Shown here piece after piece: positions 16,889 through 27,600 of a stretch of DNA of 64,000 nt. Position 1 is the stretch's first letter. Each line of letters begins with the position of its first letter. The notes under the pieces were generated by a model. The model searched no databases and was not told the origin of the DNA. It saw only the letters and a program-made list of their open reading frames with translations. Made by a program: the position numbers and the translations under genes. Source of the DNA: Bacteroidota bacterium (GTDB lineage Bacteria; Bacteroidota; Bacteroidia; B-17B0; Aurantibacillaceae); contig JAFDXR010000019.1 of the NCBI GenBank assembly GCA_018267825.1, positions 1-64,000 on the forward strand, given 5' to 3'.

Positions 16889-19800
16889 TTCTTCCTTCGC
16901 TAATGGTTTTGATTCCGTCTTTGGTTTCTTTTTTTGTGATCACGAGTTTGCCTTCGCTGTCGTACACATAATATGTTGCATAGTTATTCTCGTCGAGCGT
17001 GGCCGAATATTTCAGCGTAATCGGGTCATACACAAATGACTTGAGGAGAGACTTCGCCGGATAGACACGGAAATCATCGAAGTACACATCGGAGCTGGCA
17101 TTGGTGTTCTGGTTGGAGAACTTGAACTTCATAGTATATGCGCCCGATGGTACACTGAACGGAAACACCAGTCGCTGCCAACCTTCAATGATCTTGGCAT
17201 CGGTTTGTACATAAGGGTTCACGGCCAGGCTGCTACCGATGAGGGCGCCGGCATTGGAGTAGAACTCCACGGTGACCCAAGGGTTTTTATAGGCCTTATC
17301 GGTATAATATGCCGAGCCTGTTGTTTTATTCTCTCTCACCCAACAAGAGAACTCGTAAGCATTGCCTGATCGCGGGCTGAAGACGTCGTTGTAGGTATCA
17401 TAATCTGTTACAACACCTGTGCTCGCAAAGGCATAGTTGGGATTGGAATAATAGAAGCTATTGGCCGGAACAGCATCAATGTTTACAGGCACTTTTACTT
17501 CCAGTGGTGTATTGACGCCGCTGGCAATACGCAGCGAATAACGTCCGGTATGCGCAAACAAGGATGACAGGTTTGAGGTGCTGGTAAAGGCCCAATGGTT
17601 CTCATTGGTACCATAACCAAAGCCATTCTGATAATCTTCAAACCCATCGTACAACATATCGCGGTATTCGGCATTGGCCGCTGTGGCTTTTACCAGTTGC
17701 TGTTTGTAACCATAGAGTGCTGATGAATAAATACCTTCTGCATCGCGGTTCTCGATCTCATAACCAAAAGGCGATACTTTGGTAACCGTGTTGGTGAGGT
17801 ACCAGTTTGGTGTTTTGGCATCGCTACACAAGGTGAGGTTGCCATTCATGTAATCTACAAACTGTTTGTTGTTCCAGGCAAACGGCACCAGGTCGTATGT
17901 ACCATCGTTGCGCGTGTAGTTGTTTTGCTTACGCTGAGCCAGGAAACTGTATTGCTGCACGGGGCGCCAGATACCCTTGAGACCCGCAACGAATGGGTTA
18001 ATGGCCGAACCCGTCGATGAAGCGGATGGGTACGGCGTATTGGAACTCATGTTAGCGTTTGTGCCGGCTGTTTTCCAATCATCCGAGTAAGCCACCGCGG
18101 TAGCGTTCAGCACATTTGGAATACTGGACACATTGAACTTATAACACTTGCCTACCTCATTGTATTGTGGTTGGTTAGCCGTGGTGATAACACCCGTGCC
18201 TACTGTTACAGGGAAAGGTGCCGTACGTAGTGTAGTAAATCCGCCAGCGGTATTCGTCTGTAAGTTTTTATGGCCCGACTCAATGATCCGGATACTCTGA
18301 ATGCTGGTCGAGTTGGCAATGAAGTTCCCGTTAGCATCGATGCAGCGGATGTAATTGGTAGAGCCATTCAGCCCCTTATCTGCTACATAACAAGTCAAGC
18401 CTCCATTTACGAGCAGCTTATCGCCAATATTGAACAGGGTTCCGAGGTTATTGTCGCTGAAGCTGATCTGATTGTTACCGGAGTTGATCGTAGCTGATAC
18501 GCCCCAAGCAGAAAGGTTCATCATGGCATTAAAGGTTTTATACGCACCATTCATGCGATCGTAGAACAGGTGGGCCGGATAGCTGAAGTTATAAATATCG
18601 TCGTTGAACTCATTCTTGGCGCGTGTATAGATCGGCTCGCCATTTTGTGCATTGAATACCAGGTTGTCTATTTTGTTGTATGCCTGCCCATCGTACACTT
18701 CCTTACTCATGAGAATGCCGGTGCGGTTGATCACCTTCATGGTCACAATGGATTTGTATTTGATGAGCGTGTGGTTGTTTTTCGGAATCGGGAGCGGCAC
18801 CACAATAAGAGCAAGAGCAGCCGGAGGTTCATACTTCACATTGAAGCCCATATTCCAGTTAATAAAGCTCTCGTTCGATTCCGTTTTATCTTCATTGGCA
18901 TCAAGGTACACGTCCGCTGTTTCACCCAATTTGGCATTTTTAAAGGTGCCGGTTTCATCCATTACCATCACGGTGTTGTCGAGGTGGTTGGTGCCATTCG
19001 GGTTGTACGGCAAAGCTGTTTTATAGGTATATACTTCCTTGTGCAGAATTTTACCCTGAGCATAGTTGAGGCTACCATTGGCATTTTTGGACGGAACCAT
19101 GGTTGTCACGCTGCGGAGTTTACCGGCCATATCGTTGATCACGACCATATAGCCCTGGCTGCGTGCCAGCACATGTCTCATAGAGCCTGGTAATCCAGGG
19201 ATTGGCGGGAAGCCTTTTTTGATCGGTGCATCGGCGGTGAGGTTGGTCTGGTCACCATAGATTGGGAATTCTTTCGGTGTGTAGTATTCGTAAACTGTTA
19301 CAGGTTGTGCTTCGCACAATGGCTCGTTGTTTGGCGAATTATAAAGTGCCTTTTCGGCATTAGACCTGGCAATGGATTTGATGGTTACTTTTCTATATCC
19401 TACAGAAGGCCCGGGGTAGAACTGATCGAGTAATGGTTCTTCCAGGAAAAGATTAATCGCTGTTTTCAGAAAATGTGACTCCGTATAATTAACCGGTGTA
19501 TGAAGCGCATTTTCATCGCCTCCCACCTGCGGCTCATAGGCCACCCCACTGCTGATGGTGTTCCCGTTTTCATCGATGGTGTAATTGTATTCCTGCCCAT
19601 ATACATTGGCGGTAGAGGTTTTAAATGAATCTTCGATGTACAGACGATGCACACGCACCCCACCTCCAAATTTTTTATTGGCTGAAGATAAACGGATCAT
19701 GGAGTGTCCGCTTAAACGAATCTTTTCGCCAATGCCTTTTTCGACCAGGTATTTGTTGAAGGCCGCCAGTTCACTGGTCACTTGCGGGATGGCCCCCACA

Positions 19801-22800
19801 AGGATACCGAGGTTCGCAATGGCAAAACCGCTTTGGCTGGTAAGGTTATAGGTGTATGCGTTTTGATATACATTTTCCGGGCGATTGATTCGCACATAAT
19901 TCAACGCCGCATGCTGAAAGGGGTGAACATATTTATTACTATGCTTGGCTCGCTTTTCATTTTTGAGTGAGACAAAACCCAAGTCATAGCCACTGATGGA
20001 TGAGCTGGAACGGGCAAAGCCATAACTGCCCGAAGAGAGATCAATATCGGCATAACCCGCTACTGCATCAAACTCCCGTTCATTTCCCGCGTCGCTTCGA
20101 TTCACAGACGCGTCAACTTTAAAGAAGGCTTTGTTTCCGGCTATATTGTTGAGATACATTTTTGAGAAATCGTTGGCTGTATAATATGCGGGTACGGTTT
20201 GGCCCAGGTCAAAATAAATCACAGAGCTGTTGGAGCCACCCGGCATTTGCATGTTTGACAAATTAGACTCGCCTACATTGGCAGAACAGATATCTCCACA
20301 TTGATAGCCTCCGTCAAGTTTCGGAAGTATACTACTTTTTACATAGTCGGTCACTGTCGATGGGTCGGTATTGTTGGCAGACCGGATGTAATACATCTGC
20401 TGAGCAGGCTTATCCTGTACGTAAGCATAATCATCCGGTTCGTACTCCACCTTAATCTTACCACCGGTAGGGGTTTCAATGCTTGTGAGGTTCCAGGCAT
20501 AAGCATCCGGGGCTGTACTTTGACTGGTATACGGAATTCCAGATAAAGGCAGGTCGCCATTGTAATCTTTGATCGGGAAAACACCATAACCGGCCGCGTA
20601 GTACGTATAGGGTGAGTAGTTGCCCCAGCGATCGGACATGAACGGGTCATACGCCGGGTTGGAAATTTGAGGATCACCATTGTAATCGAGATACTCCCCG
20701 TAATTGAATTTATACTGCGAGAGCTTGCCGCGCTGGCTGCCATTATAGGTAAAATATAAATTTTTCAAAGTAAGCTTACCCAGGTCGCGTGAACCCTCTA
20801 ACTGGCTACAGGAATTCAGGTTCCTGTTATTTGGGATGCCCTGACATAGAGAATAATCATAGGTCATGTGCACTGTTTGAAGCGATACTTTGTCGGCCTG
20901 GTTCGTGCTCAACAAGGCCGAGTTTGTATACAGGGCCACGCTATCGAGCTTATACATGCACTTGGTTCCTCGTACCTGGCTATATCCACCACTGATGCTG
21001 TTAAACTCCCCATTGGCCTCGAAACCATCTTCGCGGTTACTGGTATAGAAAATAGCTTTGTGTGTTTTGGTCTCTATCGATTCCAGCACATAAATTTCTT
21101 TTTGGCCGTATGAATAATTGGCCATGTTATCCTTTGGATTAGAAACGGCATTGGGTGAATAAGCCGCATCGTGAAACGGGATACGCCACTGGTAATTGGA
21201 GGCAATTTTTTTGTAGTTGAACTTCACCCAATAACCGTAATCGCCAGCACTTGGACCAGGCGTACCATCCGAGTCCACATAGTCACTTCCTAAAAGGTGC
21301 GTCAACAACCAGGAATGGGCATACATGGGTTTTTCGGTTTTTGCCACAAACTCATCGAGGGCTACATGTTGGCCATTAACGTCGGTTCCCTGGAGCGCTT
21401 GAGGTATGCCATCTGTTTTTGGACCAGGCGTGCTACTGAAATTCGTAGATATGTAATGCGTTTGCGCTTCGTTGCCCGTGCAGAGCTGAGAAGTACACAC
21501 ATCTGAAGGACTGATGGCCGTATGTTTTCCACCGTAATCGACTCTGAAGGTGGCATCAATGTGCTGTGTGTTGTATGCCGGAAGGCCATATACATAGCGT
21601 GAACCATCGGTTTGGCGAATGACCACTTCCGATAACTGGTCGTTGGCATCTGAAGACAAGCCGCTGTATTTATCAACTGAGCTTCCGCCCTGAACTGAGT
21701 ATGTATAGGCACCTGTTTTAGTGACGCCGTACTGTTTAGCCTGGCCGGCTGTGAGGTATTCAATGTTATTGGCACGGCGTTTCCTGTTAGGCATACAAGC
21801 CATTGGATTAGAGGTTATGGGTGTTTGAGCGCCGCCTTGTGTGGCCACAAAGTTTGTATTTGCATCCACCTCATAATCTGACCCGCTTTTATAAAGCTTG
21901 GCTCTTACAGGATAATCTCCACTCCAATTACCACCGGTAGACGAAAGAATGTCTTCATTGTCGTAAAGTGCTGTTTTTTCGCCATACATCTGGAAATAGG
22001 ACTCCTCGTATAAGGCCTTTTGTGTGTTACTCGATGAATTGGGCAATACCGTATTAAAGCCCTGAGATATATTGAGGCCGCCAGTCCATGGACCCGATGT
22101 GTTTAGCTCCTTATTATTGACACCACCCAACAATGTATTGAAGCCCGTATGCAGGTGCAAGTCCAACACTGCCTCTCCTGGAGGATGAGGATCAACACCG
22201 ACCTCCAAATTCCACTGTTTGAGATCTTTAGAGGATTGCACTTCCGGATCGTGTAATACACCTACATCATTACGATATGGCCTGAACATGCCACCAACTC
22301 CCTGGCCTGACACAGAAAACACATCGTAAGTAAATGCCACAGGCGAAATGTTCGGTACTTTTTTAGAATAGGTAATTTCCTTGCGTTCAAAATCATTGAG
22401 ACTACTACTGCTATTCTTAGCATGCATGTAGCCATAGGCCGTGAGGCTTTGCTCCCCTCCATTGCTTATTTTTTCTTCCTCGTACACGCCTTCATACCAT
22501 AAGGATTGAAATGATTTGGTTTTATACATTGGAACGTTCACTGAACCCAAAAGAAACTTGATCGGAAACTTGAAATCGAAATTAATGACCTTCCCTTCTG
22601 TGGGTATGGCTGTATGGGGTGCATAAAATTGTGTTGGAAATGATAAGGAGGAACTCGACGTAAAATTATTCTGCTCGGCATTTAATGCTGGTCCATTGGC
22701 CCAGGGCTGCCGGCTATTTGTTTCTTGTTTTTTCCGTTGTTGATCAGCGGCTATAAACCCTGTAGAAATACCATAGCTGGTGAGTCCGCTACGCGAGTTA

Positions 22801-23498
22801 AATCCTGCATCCAATGAAGCAGTTGCATCAACACTTCCATAGACTGTTCTCAATGATAAACTGGTGTTCACACCTATACCTCCCTGAGAGTCGTAGCTCA
22901 GCCCAAAGCTGGCATTTGCCACCTTTGGTGGCTCTGTTTGTTTATTAAAATTAGGACTATAACTAACTCTGTAGCCAACACCCTTGTAATTATTGTAGTA
23001 TAATTGGGTACTTGGATTTCCATTACTACCTTCCATTCCAAAAAATTCTTTCTTGGATACATAAGGAATTGAAAGACTAGTGGTATAAAAATCTTTGATG
23101 TGGTTATGGCGCTTTACAGTGAGGCCATTCATGTCGTCAGGAAGTCCGCGCAAGGAGCGGTTGATGGCGCCTACGTTGATGTTCCATCCCAGACCTACCC
23201 ATGACGCTTCCTGATCCATGGTAATGCCCGAGTGATAGGACAGGTTTACCGGATAGCCACCATTAGGGCCCGGTACCGTCAGTAAGGGCAGGTTATACGT
23301 AAAATCTCCTGAATAGGGGTCAACCATCTGGTTGGTTTCAAAAGGCTCGAAGCTCGCGTACTCTTCCTGCGATGGCCCGGATGTGAGCGCTACTCCCCGC
23401 AACGGGTACAACAGCTGGAACAGCATGCTCAACAGCAATACTCTGGCAATGTGTCTGCCTCTGTTTTTTTTACCGATAGAAACAAAAAATCCTTTCAT
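16872..23498 (-). CDS. Giant RHS/SpvB-like secreted shell protein
   Basis: 2,208-aa protein with a long basic N-terminus and signal segment (ARVLLLSMLFQLLYPLRGVA). Residues ~55-120 (MVDPYSGDFTYNLPLL, LSYHSGITMDQEASWVGLGW) are the N-terminal strand region of Bacteroidota RHS/SpvB-like proteins. The long middle is beta-rich, with many Tyr/Asn/Gly turns. Around residues 1990-2130 there is a carbohydrate-binding-like jelly roll (NTNASSDVYFDDFRVYP), and the C-terminus returns to a YD-type motif (YYVYDSEGKLVITKKETK). It has no RHS core motif and no variable tip, so it is unlikely to be the toxin. It probably forms or anchors the shell, or acts with the RHS toxin encoded downstream. Seven bases separate it from the upstream lipoprotein. 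Confidence 0.7.
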   Translation of the reverse strand: MKGFFVSIGKKNRGRHIARVLLLSMLFQLLYPLRGVALTSGPSQEEYASFEPFETNQMVDPYSGDFTYNLPLLTVPGPNGGYPVNLSYHSGITMDQEASWVGLGWNINVGAINRSLRGLPDDMNGLTVKRHNHIKDFYTTSLSIPYVSKKEFFGMEGSNGNPSTQLYYNNYKGVGYRVSYSPNFNKQTEPPKVANASFGLSYDSQGGIGVNTSLSLRTVYGSVDATASLDAGFNSRSGLTSYGISTGFIAADQQRKKQETNSRQPWANGPALNAEQNNFTSSSSLSFPTQFYAPHTAIPTEGKVINFDFKFPIKFLLGSVNVPMYKTKSFQSLWYEGVYEEEKISNGGEQSLTAYGYMHAKNSSSSLNDFERKEITYSKKVPNISPVAFTYDVFSVSGQGVGGMFRPYRNDVGVLHDPEVQSSKDLKQWNLEVGVDPHPPGEAVLDLHLHTGFNTLLGGVNNKELNTSGPWTGGLNISQGFNTVLPNSSSNTQKALYEESYFQMYGEKTALYDNEDILSSTGGNWSGDYPVRAKLYKSGSDYEVDANTNFVATQGGAQTPITSNPMACMPNRKRRANNIEYLTAGQAKQYGVTKTGAYTYSVQGGSSVDKYSGLSSDANDQLSEVVIRQTDGSRYVYGLPAYNTQHIDATFRVDYGGKHTAISPSDVCTSQLCTGNEAQTHYISTNFSSTPGPKTDGIPQALQGTDVNGQHVALDEFVAKTEKPMYAHSWLLTHLLGSDYVDSDGTPGPSAGDYGYWVKFNYKKIASNYQWRIPFHDAAYSPNAVSNPKDNMANYSYGQKEIYVLESIETKTHKAIFYTSNREDGFEANGEFNSISGGYSQVRGTKCMYKLDSVALYTNSALLSTNQADKVSLQTVHMTYDYSLCQGIPNNRNLNSCSQLEGSRDLGKLTLKNLYFTYNGSQRGKLSQYKFNYGEYLDYNGDPQISNPAYDPFMSDRWGNYSPYTYYAAGYGVFPIKDYNGDLPLSGIPYTSQSTAPDAYAWNLTSIETPTGGKIKVEYEPDDYAYVQDKPAQQMYYIRSANNTDPSTVTDYVKSSILPKLDGGYQCGDICSANVGESNLSNMQMPGGSNSSVIYFDLGQTVPAYYTANDFSKMYLNNIAGNKAFFKVDASVNRSDAGNEREFDAVAGYADIDLSSGSYGFARSSSSISGYDLGFVSLKNEKRAKHSNKYVHPFQHAALNYVRINRPENVYQNAYTYNLTSQSGFAIANLGILVGAIPQVTSELAAFNKYLVEKGIGEKIRLSGHSMIRLSSANKKFGGGVRVHRLYIEDSFKTSTANVYGQEYNYTIDENGNTISSGVAYEPQVGGDENALHTPVNYTESHFLKTAINLFLEEPLLDQFYPGPSVGYRKVTIKSIARSNAEKALYNSPNNEPLCEAQPVTVYEYYTPKEFPIYGDQTNLTADAPIKKGFPPIPGLPGSMRHVLARSQGYMVVINDMAGKLRSVTTMVPSKNANGSLNYAQGKILHKEVYTYKTALPYNPNGTNHLDNTVMVMDETGTFKNAKLGETADVYLDANEDKTESNESFINWNMGFNVKYEPPAALALIVVPLPIPKNNHTLIKYKSIVTMKVINRTGILMSKEVYDGQAYNKIDNLVFNAQNGEPIYTRAKNEFNDDIYNFSYPAHLFYDRMNGAYKTFNAMMNLSAWGVSATINSGNNQISFSDNNLGTLFNIGDKLLVNGGLTCYVADKGLNGSTNYIRCIDANGNFIANSTSIQSIRIIESGHKNLQTNTAGGFTTLRTAPFPVTVGTGVITTANQPQYNEVGKCYKFNVSSIPNVLNATAVAYSDDWKTAGTNANMSSNTPYPSASSTGSAINPFVAGLKGIWRPVQQYSFLAQRKQNNYTRNDGTYDLVPFAWNNKQFVDYMNGNLTLCSDAKTPNWYLTNTVTKVSPFGYEIENRDAEGIYSSALYGYKQQLVKATAANAEYRDMLYDGFEDYQNGFGYGTNENHWAFTSTSNLSSLFAHTGRYSLRIASGVNTPLEVKVPVNIDAVPANSFYYSNPNYAFASTGVVTDYDTYNDVFSPRSGNAYEFSCWVRENKTTGSAYYTDKAYKNPWVTVEFYSNAGALIGSSLAVNPYVQTDAKIIEGWQRLVFPFSVPSGAYTMKFKFSNQNTNASSDVYFDDFRVYPAKSLLKSFVYDPITLKYSATLDENNYATYYVYDSEGKLVITKKETKDGIKTISEGRSGSKQ

Positions 23499-23505
23499 AT
23501 AACGT

Positions 23506-24123
23506 TCATTTATTTTTTTCTAATTGCGGCAACTGATCAAAGTCTGATGCCTTGTATTCAAAGTCCTGCGAACCCATGCCAAACTCCGCCAAATCGACAC
23601 GGATTTTAAAGCCTTCGTTGAACAGGGTTTTATTGATTTTCTTATCGACCGGAAAACCGATCGTAAAATCGAGGTATGGTGCCAGATCGTAATTGCGTAC
23701 CTGATGAAACATAGTACAGTTTACTGTATCTATGGCGGTGTATAATTTGATGCGGTCTTTCATCCCAAAGGCCAACCACAGGTCCATATTCACCTCGCCA
23801 TCCTGGCCAAACTTAGCAGTAAGCATATCAGCAATACGTTTCGATTTATCTACAGAGCTCATTCTGAAATCCACATCCCAATATGGGTCTTCTGTCGTTG
23901 CGTTGGTCGTTACGGCATCGTTCGCTGCCAGAAAATAATCCTGTACTTTGAGTTTCATATCAAGTCCAACACCATCGATGGTTTTAGTTTTGATGAGTGT
24001 ATTCTGGTCTGAGTTGTACCAATCCAGGTATTCCTTTTTATCGAGGCTCTTCTTACCGCATGCCGAAAATAGTAACAGCAGGCAAAGTCCAAAACCATAA
24101 TGATATATCGTATACTTAGTCAA
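23506..24123 (-). CDS. Lipoprotein of the RHS operon
   Basis: 205-aa predicted lipoprotein: GLCLLLLFSACGKKS gives a lipobox with Cys22. The rest is a soluble alpha/beta domain (KEYLDWYNSDQNTLIKTK, TMFHQVRNYDLAPYLDFTIG) that I do not recognise. It is packed between the OmpH-like gene (2 bases upstream) and the 2,208-aa protein (7 bases downstream), so it belongs to the same transcript. A role as an outer-membrane or inner-membrane anchored component of the export module is inferred from this context only. Confidence 0.6.
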   Translation of the reverse strand: MTKYTIYHYGFGLCLLLLFSACGKKSLDKKEYLDWYNSDQNTLIKTKTIDGVGLDMKLKVQDYFLAANDAVTTNATTEDPYWDVDFRMSSVDKSKRIADMLTAKFGQDGEVNMDLWLAFGMKDRIKLYTAIDTVNCTMFHQVRNYDLAPYLDFTIGFPVDKKINKTLFNEGFKIRVDLAEFGMGSQDFEYKASDFDQLPQLEKNK

Positions 24124-24125
24124 GG

Positions 24126-24632
24126 TTACTTTTTATTGATGAATTCGATAAAGCCTGTGGTACAATCGAGCGCGGTATTTCCCGCCATGATAAAGCCATT
24201 GCCATTGGCACCAATGACAATGTCGAGACCCTTATCGGTACGGTATTCTTCAATTTTCTCATTGATCTGTTTCAGGATCTGTGAATTGTACTCTTGTGAT
24301 TGTTGCTCAAAGTCTTTTGAGAACTGCTCCTGACGCATCATTAACTCTTCGCGTTTCATGTTGTAATTGCTCAGCAGTTGCGCATCCTTTTTTCCTGCTT
24401 TGAGTTCTGACTCGATCATTTTTAATGAAATGGATAAGCTATCCAGAATATTCTGACGAGCCTGGTTTGTTTCTTTCAGTTTTTTATCCAGATCTTTTGT
24501 GAGTTTAAAGTCAGCGTACACTTTGGTCATGTCCACAAAGGCAAATCGCGTGGATTGATGACGAACCAATAAAAAGCAGGCCAGTAGCACGACGCTGGCC
24601 GTTACAACAAAACGAATGATCTCTTTCAGCAT
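24126..24632 (-). CDS. OmpH/Skp-family periplasmic chaperone-like protein
   Basis: 168-aa protein with an N-terminal membrane or signal segment (VTASVVLLACFLLV) followed by FAFVDMTKVYADFKLTK, the typical first strand of Skp/OmpH. A long charged coiled coil follows (LDKKLKETNQARQNILDSL to QILKQINEKIEEYRTDKG), then a closing strand with GLDIVIGANGNGFIMAGN. Skp binds unfolded outer-membrane and secreted proteins in the periplasm. Housekeeping skp normally sits with bamA and lpx genes. This copy is embedded in the RHS operon with 2-base spacings on both sides, so it is likely a dedicated chaperone for these giant proteins. The N-terminal segment may remain as a membrane anchor. Confidence 0.8.
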   Translation of the reverse strand: MLKEIIRFVVTASVVLLACFLLVRHQSTRFAFVDMTKVYADFKLTKDLDKKLKETNQARQNILDSLSISLKMIESELKAGKKDAQLLSNYNMKREELMMRQEQFSKDFEQQSQEYNSQILKQINEKIEEYRTDKGLDIVIGANGNGFIMAGNTALDCTTGFIEFINKK

Positions 24633-24634
24633 AT

Positions 24635-27600
24635 TTAGTTAGTATAAAATCTTACGTACTCTTTCAGTCCTTTTTCATTGTATATCTCCAGGATATAATA
24701 GGCATTGGTTGACAGGCCTGATACCGATGAAAAATCCAAAGACAGCCAGTTGTTGCCATATTTTTTTGTGATAGTGCTCATGCTGCTGGTATTCACCAGG
24801 GTATGGGACGCATCATATACATTAAACTTCAGGGACTCGTCGATGTATTTTTCATCGTACTTGATGTAAAGCAATCGGCTATTGGCTTTGTAATAGGTAC
24901 CATCCGGTTTCTCTTTGGGAATAGCATATACAAATGGCCCCGAGCAACCAAAGGAAACCCGCGGATGGTTTACATCGCCATTGATAATATTCATGGTGAC
25001 ATCGGCGATGTAGCTTTGGTTCGTTACTCCGGTGAATTGTCCGATATTGACATTGTTCTGGTACATTTTGATGTTACTGCCATTCTTCTCGAAACGGAAT
25101 TTATCTGTGGAAGTAAACGTTCCCAGATTGACCCCTGTTGTAAGACCGGGGATGTAATAGATCCTTGTATCTCCAATCACAAAGAAGCGCCAGATCAACA
25201 TTTTGTATCCTATCGAAGCGGAGAGAAAGTCAGGATCTGAGTTACTCAAACCAATCATGTTGGCTCCGTACTGCGTTGGGGCCGTTACTTCAAACCAGCC
25301 ATTAGACCCCATGTTGAGCGCATTGCAGGAAGAGGCTCCGGCATCTTCTTGCCCATTTACTGTTCCCGTGCTGTTTTTGGTGAGGCTGTAATCTGTGGAA
25401 TTGACATTAACGCCTTGCGTATGTGTCCAGTTTGGTTTAAAGGCTACCGTAGCGCTTTGAGAGAAATTACCATTTGCCCCAAAGATCGTTGTATAATAAT
25501 ATTTGATGGTATAGGTTCCGGCACAGAGATTTGAGAACGTGACATTGTTTGGCCCCGATGGTGTAAGGGTTGATAACAACACCGCCGGTGAAGTTGTGCT
25601 ATAAAGTTCGTATTTAACCGGTGAAGAGGCCAGAATATAACGTCCTGCCGCGTTGATCGATCCGCTGCATAAATTGTCGCACGACACATCTGTAACTATG
25701 GTGGTGATCGATGATGTGAGGTATTTTTTCTCAGGAACAATCTTAATACCATTGATCACCCCGCCGGCACTTTTGAATACAAACTTAGGGGAGAATCCTA
25801 CTGTAGAACTCAGGTTGGTATAGTCACTGTAGGTCATTTTCGTCTCATTTTGATAGTACGCCAGTTGGTGTGTTTCGGTATTGGTGGTCATCATGAAACG
25901 GTCGCCATCGTTCAAAGTACCACTATAAATCGTGGATCCTTTGAAGATAATCGTGTATGTTCCGTCGCCCTTGAAATGAAATCCTGCATTCGGAGACATA
26001 TCCGTACTGGTACCATCTATTTGTGTGGAGTCTTTTCTAAGGCCCACATCAATGGCATCCGTCTTTCTAGCAATTTCAAACCCCAAGGAGAAATTGTCTG
26101 TAAACTCCAGGTGATTGGCTGAAATGTAATAGTGACTGCCACTCACATAGGTACCCGATTGGCTAATGCTTAGACCATTGCCGTACGTGTAAATGGTCTT
26201 GCCGGAGGTTCTGGTGCCAATGGAAGAGGTTGCCGTTGTTACACCAGCAGCAGCATTCTGCAGCATGCTCATGCCAACGGTGTTGAAAAGGATCAAAGAA
26301 TCGGACTGGTCATATACTGTTACACTATATGTACCAGGTATCAGATTACTACTGGAGGTTTGGCGCCTTAAACTATCTAGCTTGGATTTGAAGATCGTAG
26401 AATCTAGTGTGATGCCTGCGAAGTCTGTTTTAAATTTATTATACATCGCTTGAACCGATGGATATTTGAAGCCACTCCAAGCAACGGTGTATGGTGGTGT
26501 TCCACCCATCAAACATAAATTTACCTGGCCTCTTGTCGTATCGTTCACATAATCTGTAATCCCGGCTGATGAAGACAGAGGGCTTGACACGGTTACGGTG
26601 CGAGACAATATACAGCCGTTGGCCGGATCTTTGGCCAACAATGTATAAGTACCACCACTAATAACAGCCAGTGTGGATGTGTTTGCTCCACCCGGGCTCC
26701 AGGTATAGGTAACGCCACTGGTGGTGCTGGTGCTTGTGAGAACGGCACTAGGGTTGGTACAATTAATAGTAGGGCTATTGGTAATTGTTAATGTTGGAGT
26801 CGTTGTATTGGTGCTGATCGACACTGTTTTGGTAATTGTACAACCGTTTGCCGGATCGGTTACTTTTAAGGAGTAAGTGCCGCTGGCTGTGACCGACAGT
26901 GAAGAGGTGCTTCCTGCTACCGGCGACCAGGAATACGTAGCGCCGCTGGTCGTCGTTGTACTGGTGATAACAACAGTAGGGCTTGAACAGGTAATGGTTG
27001 GGCTATTGGTGATTGTTAATGTCGGAACCGTGGTATTGGTGCTGATCGACACGGTTTTGGTAAGCGTACAACCATTCGTTCCGTCTTTGATGAGGAGTGT
27101 ATAAGTGCCGCCGGTCGTTACAGATGCCGACGAAGCTGTCCCACCACTGGGGCTCCAGGTATAACTCGCACCACTGGTGGTGGTGGTGGTGGTACTTGTA
27201 ATCACCACCGTAGGGCTTGAACAGGTAATGGTTGGACTATTGGTGATTGTTAAGGTTGGAACCGTGGTATTTGTGGCAACTGTGATTGTTTTTGTGTTGG
27301 TACAGGTTGTGATGCCATCTTTAACCAGTAAGGTGTAGGTATTGCCACTTGTGACAGAGAGTGACGATGTGGTAGCTCCGCCGGGGCTCCAGGTATAACC
27401 CGGGCTGCTGGCTGAAGTAGAGCTCGTTATAACAACCGCCGTGTTGGTGCAGGTAATGGATGGGGTGCTTGGTGTCAATGTGATCGTTGGCAATGCTCCG
27501 TAGTTTACCTGCACCGTCTTTGTGCCGCAAGAGCCAGCGTTCAATGTAAATGTCTGGCTATTGGTAAGTGTGTTGCTCAGAATAGCAGATGTTGTTGTAC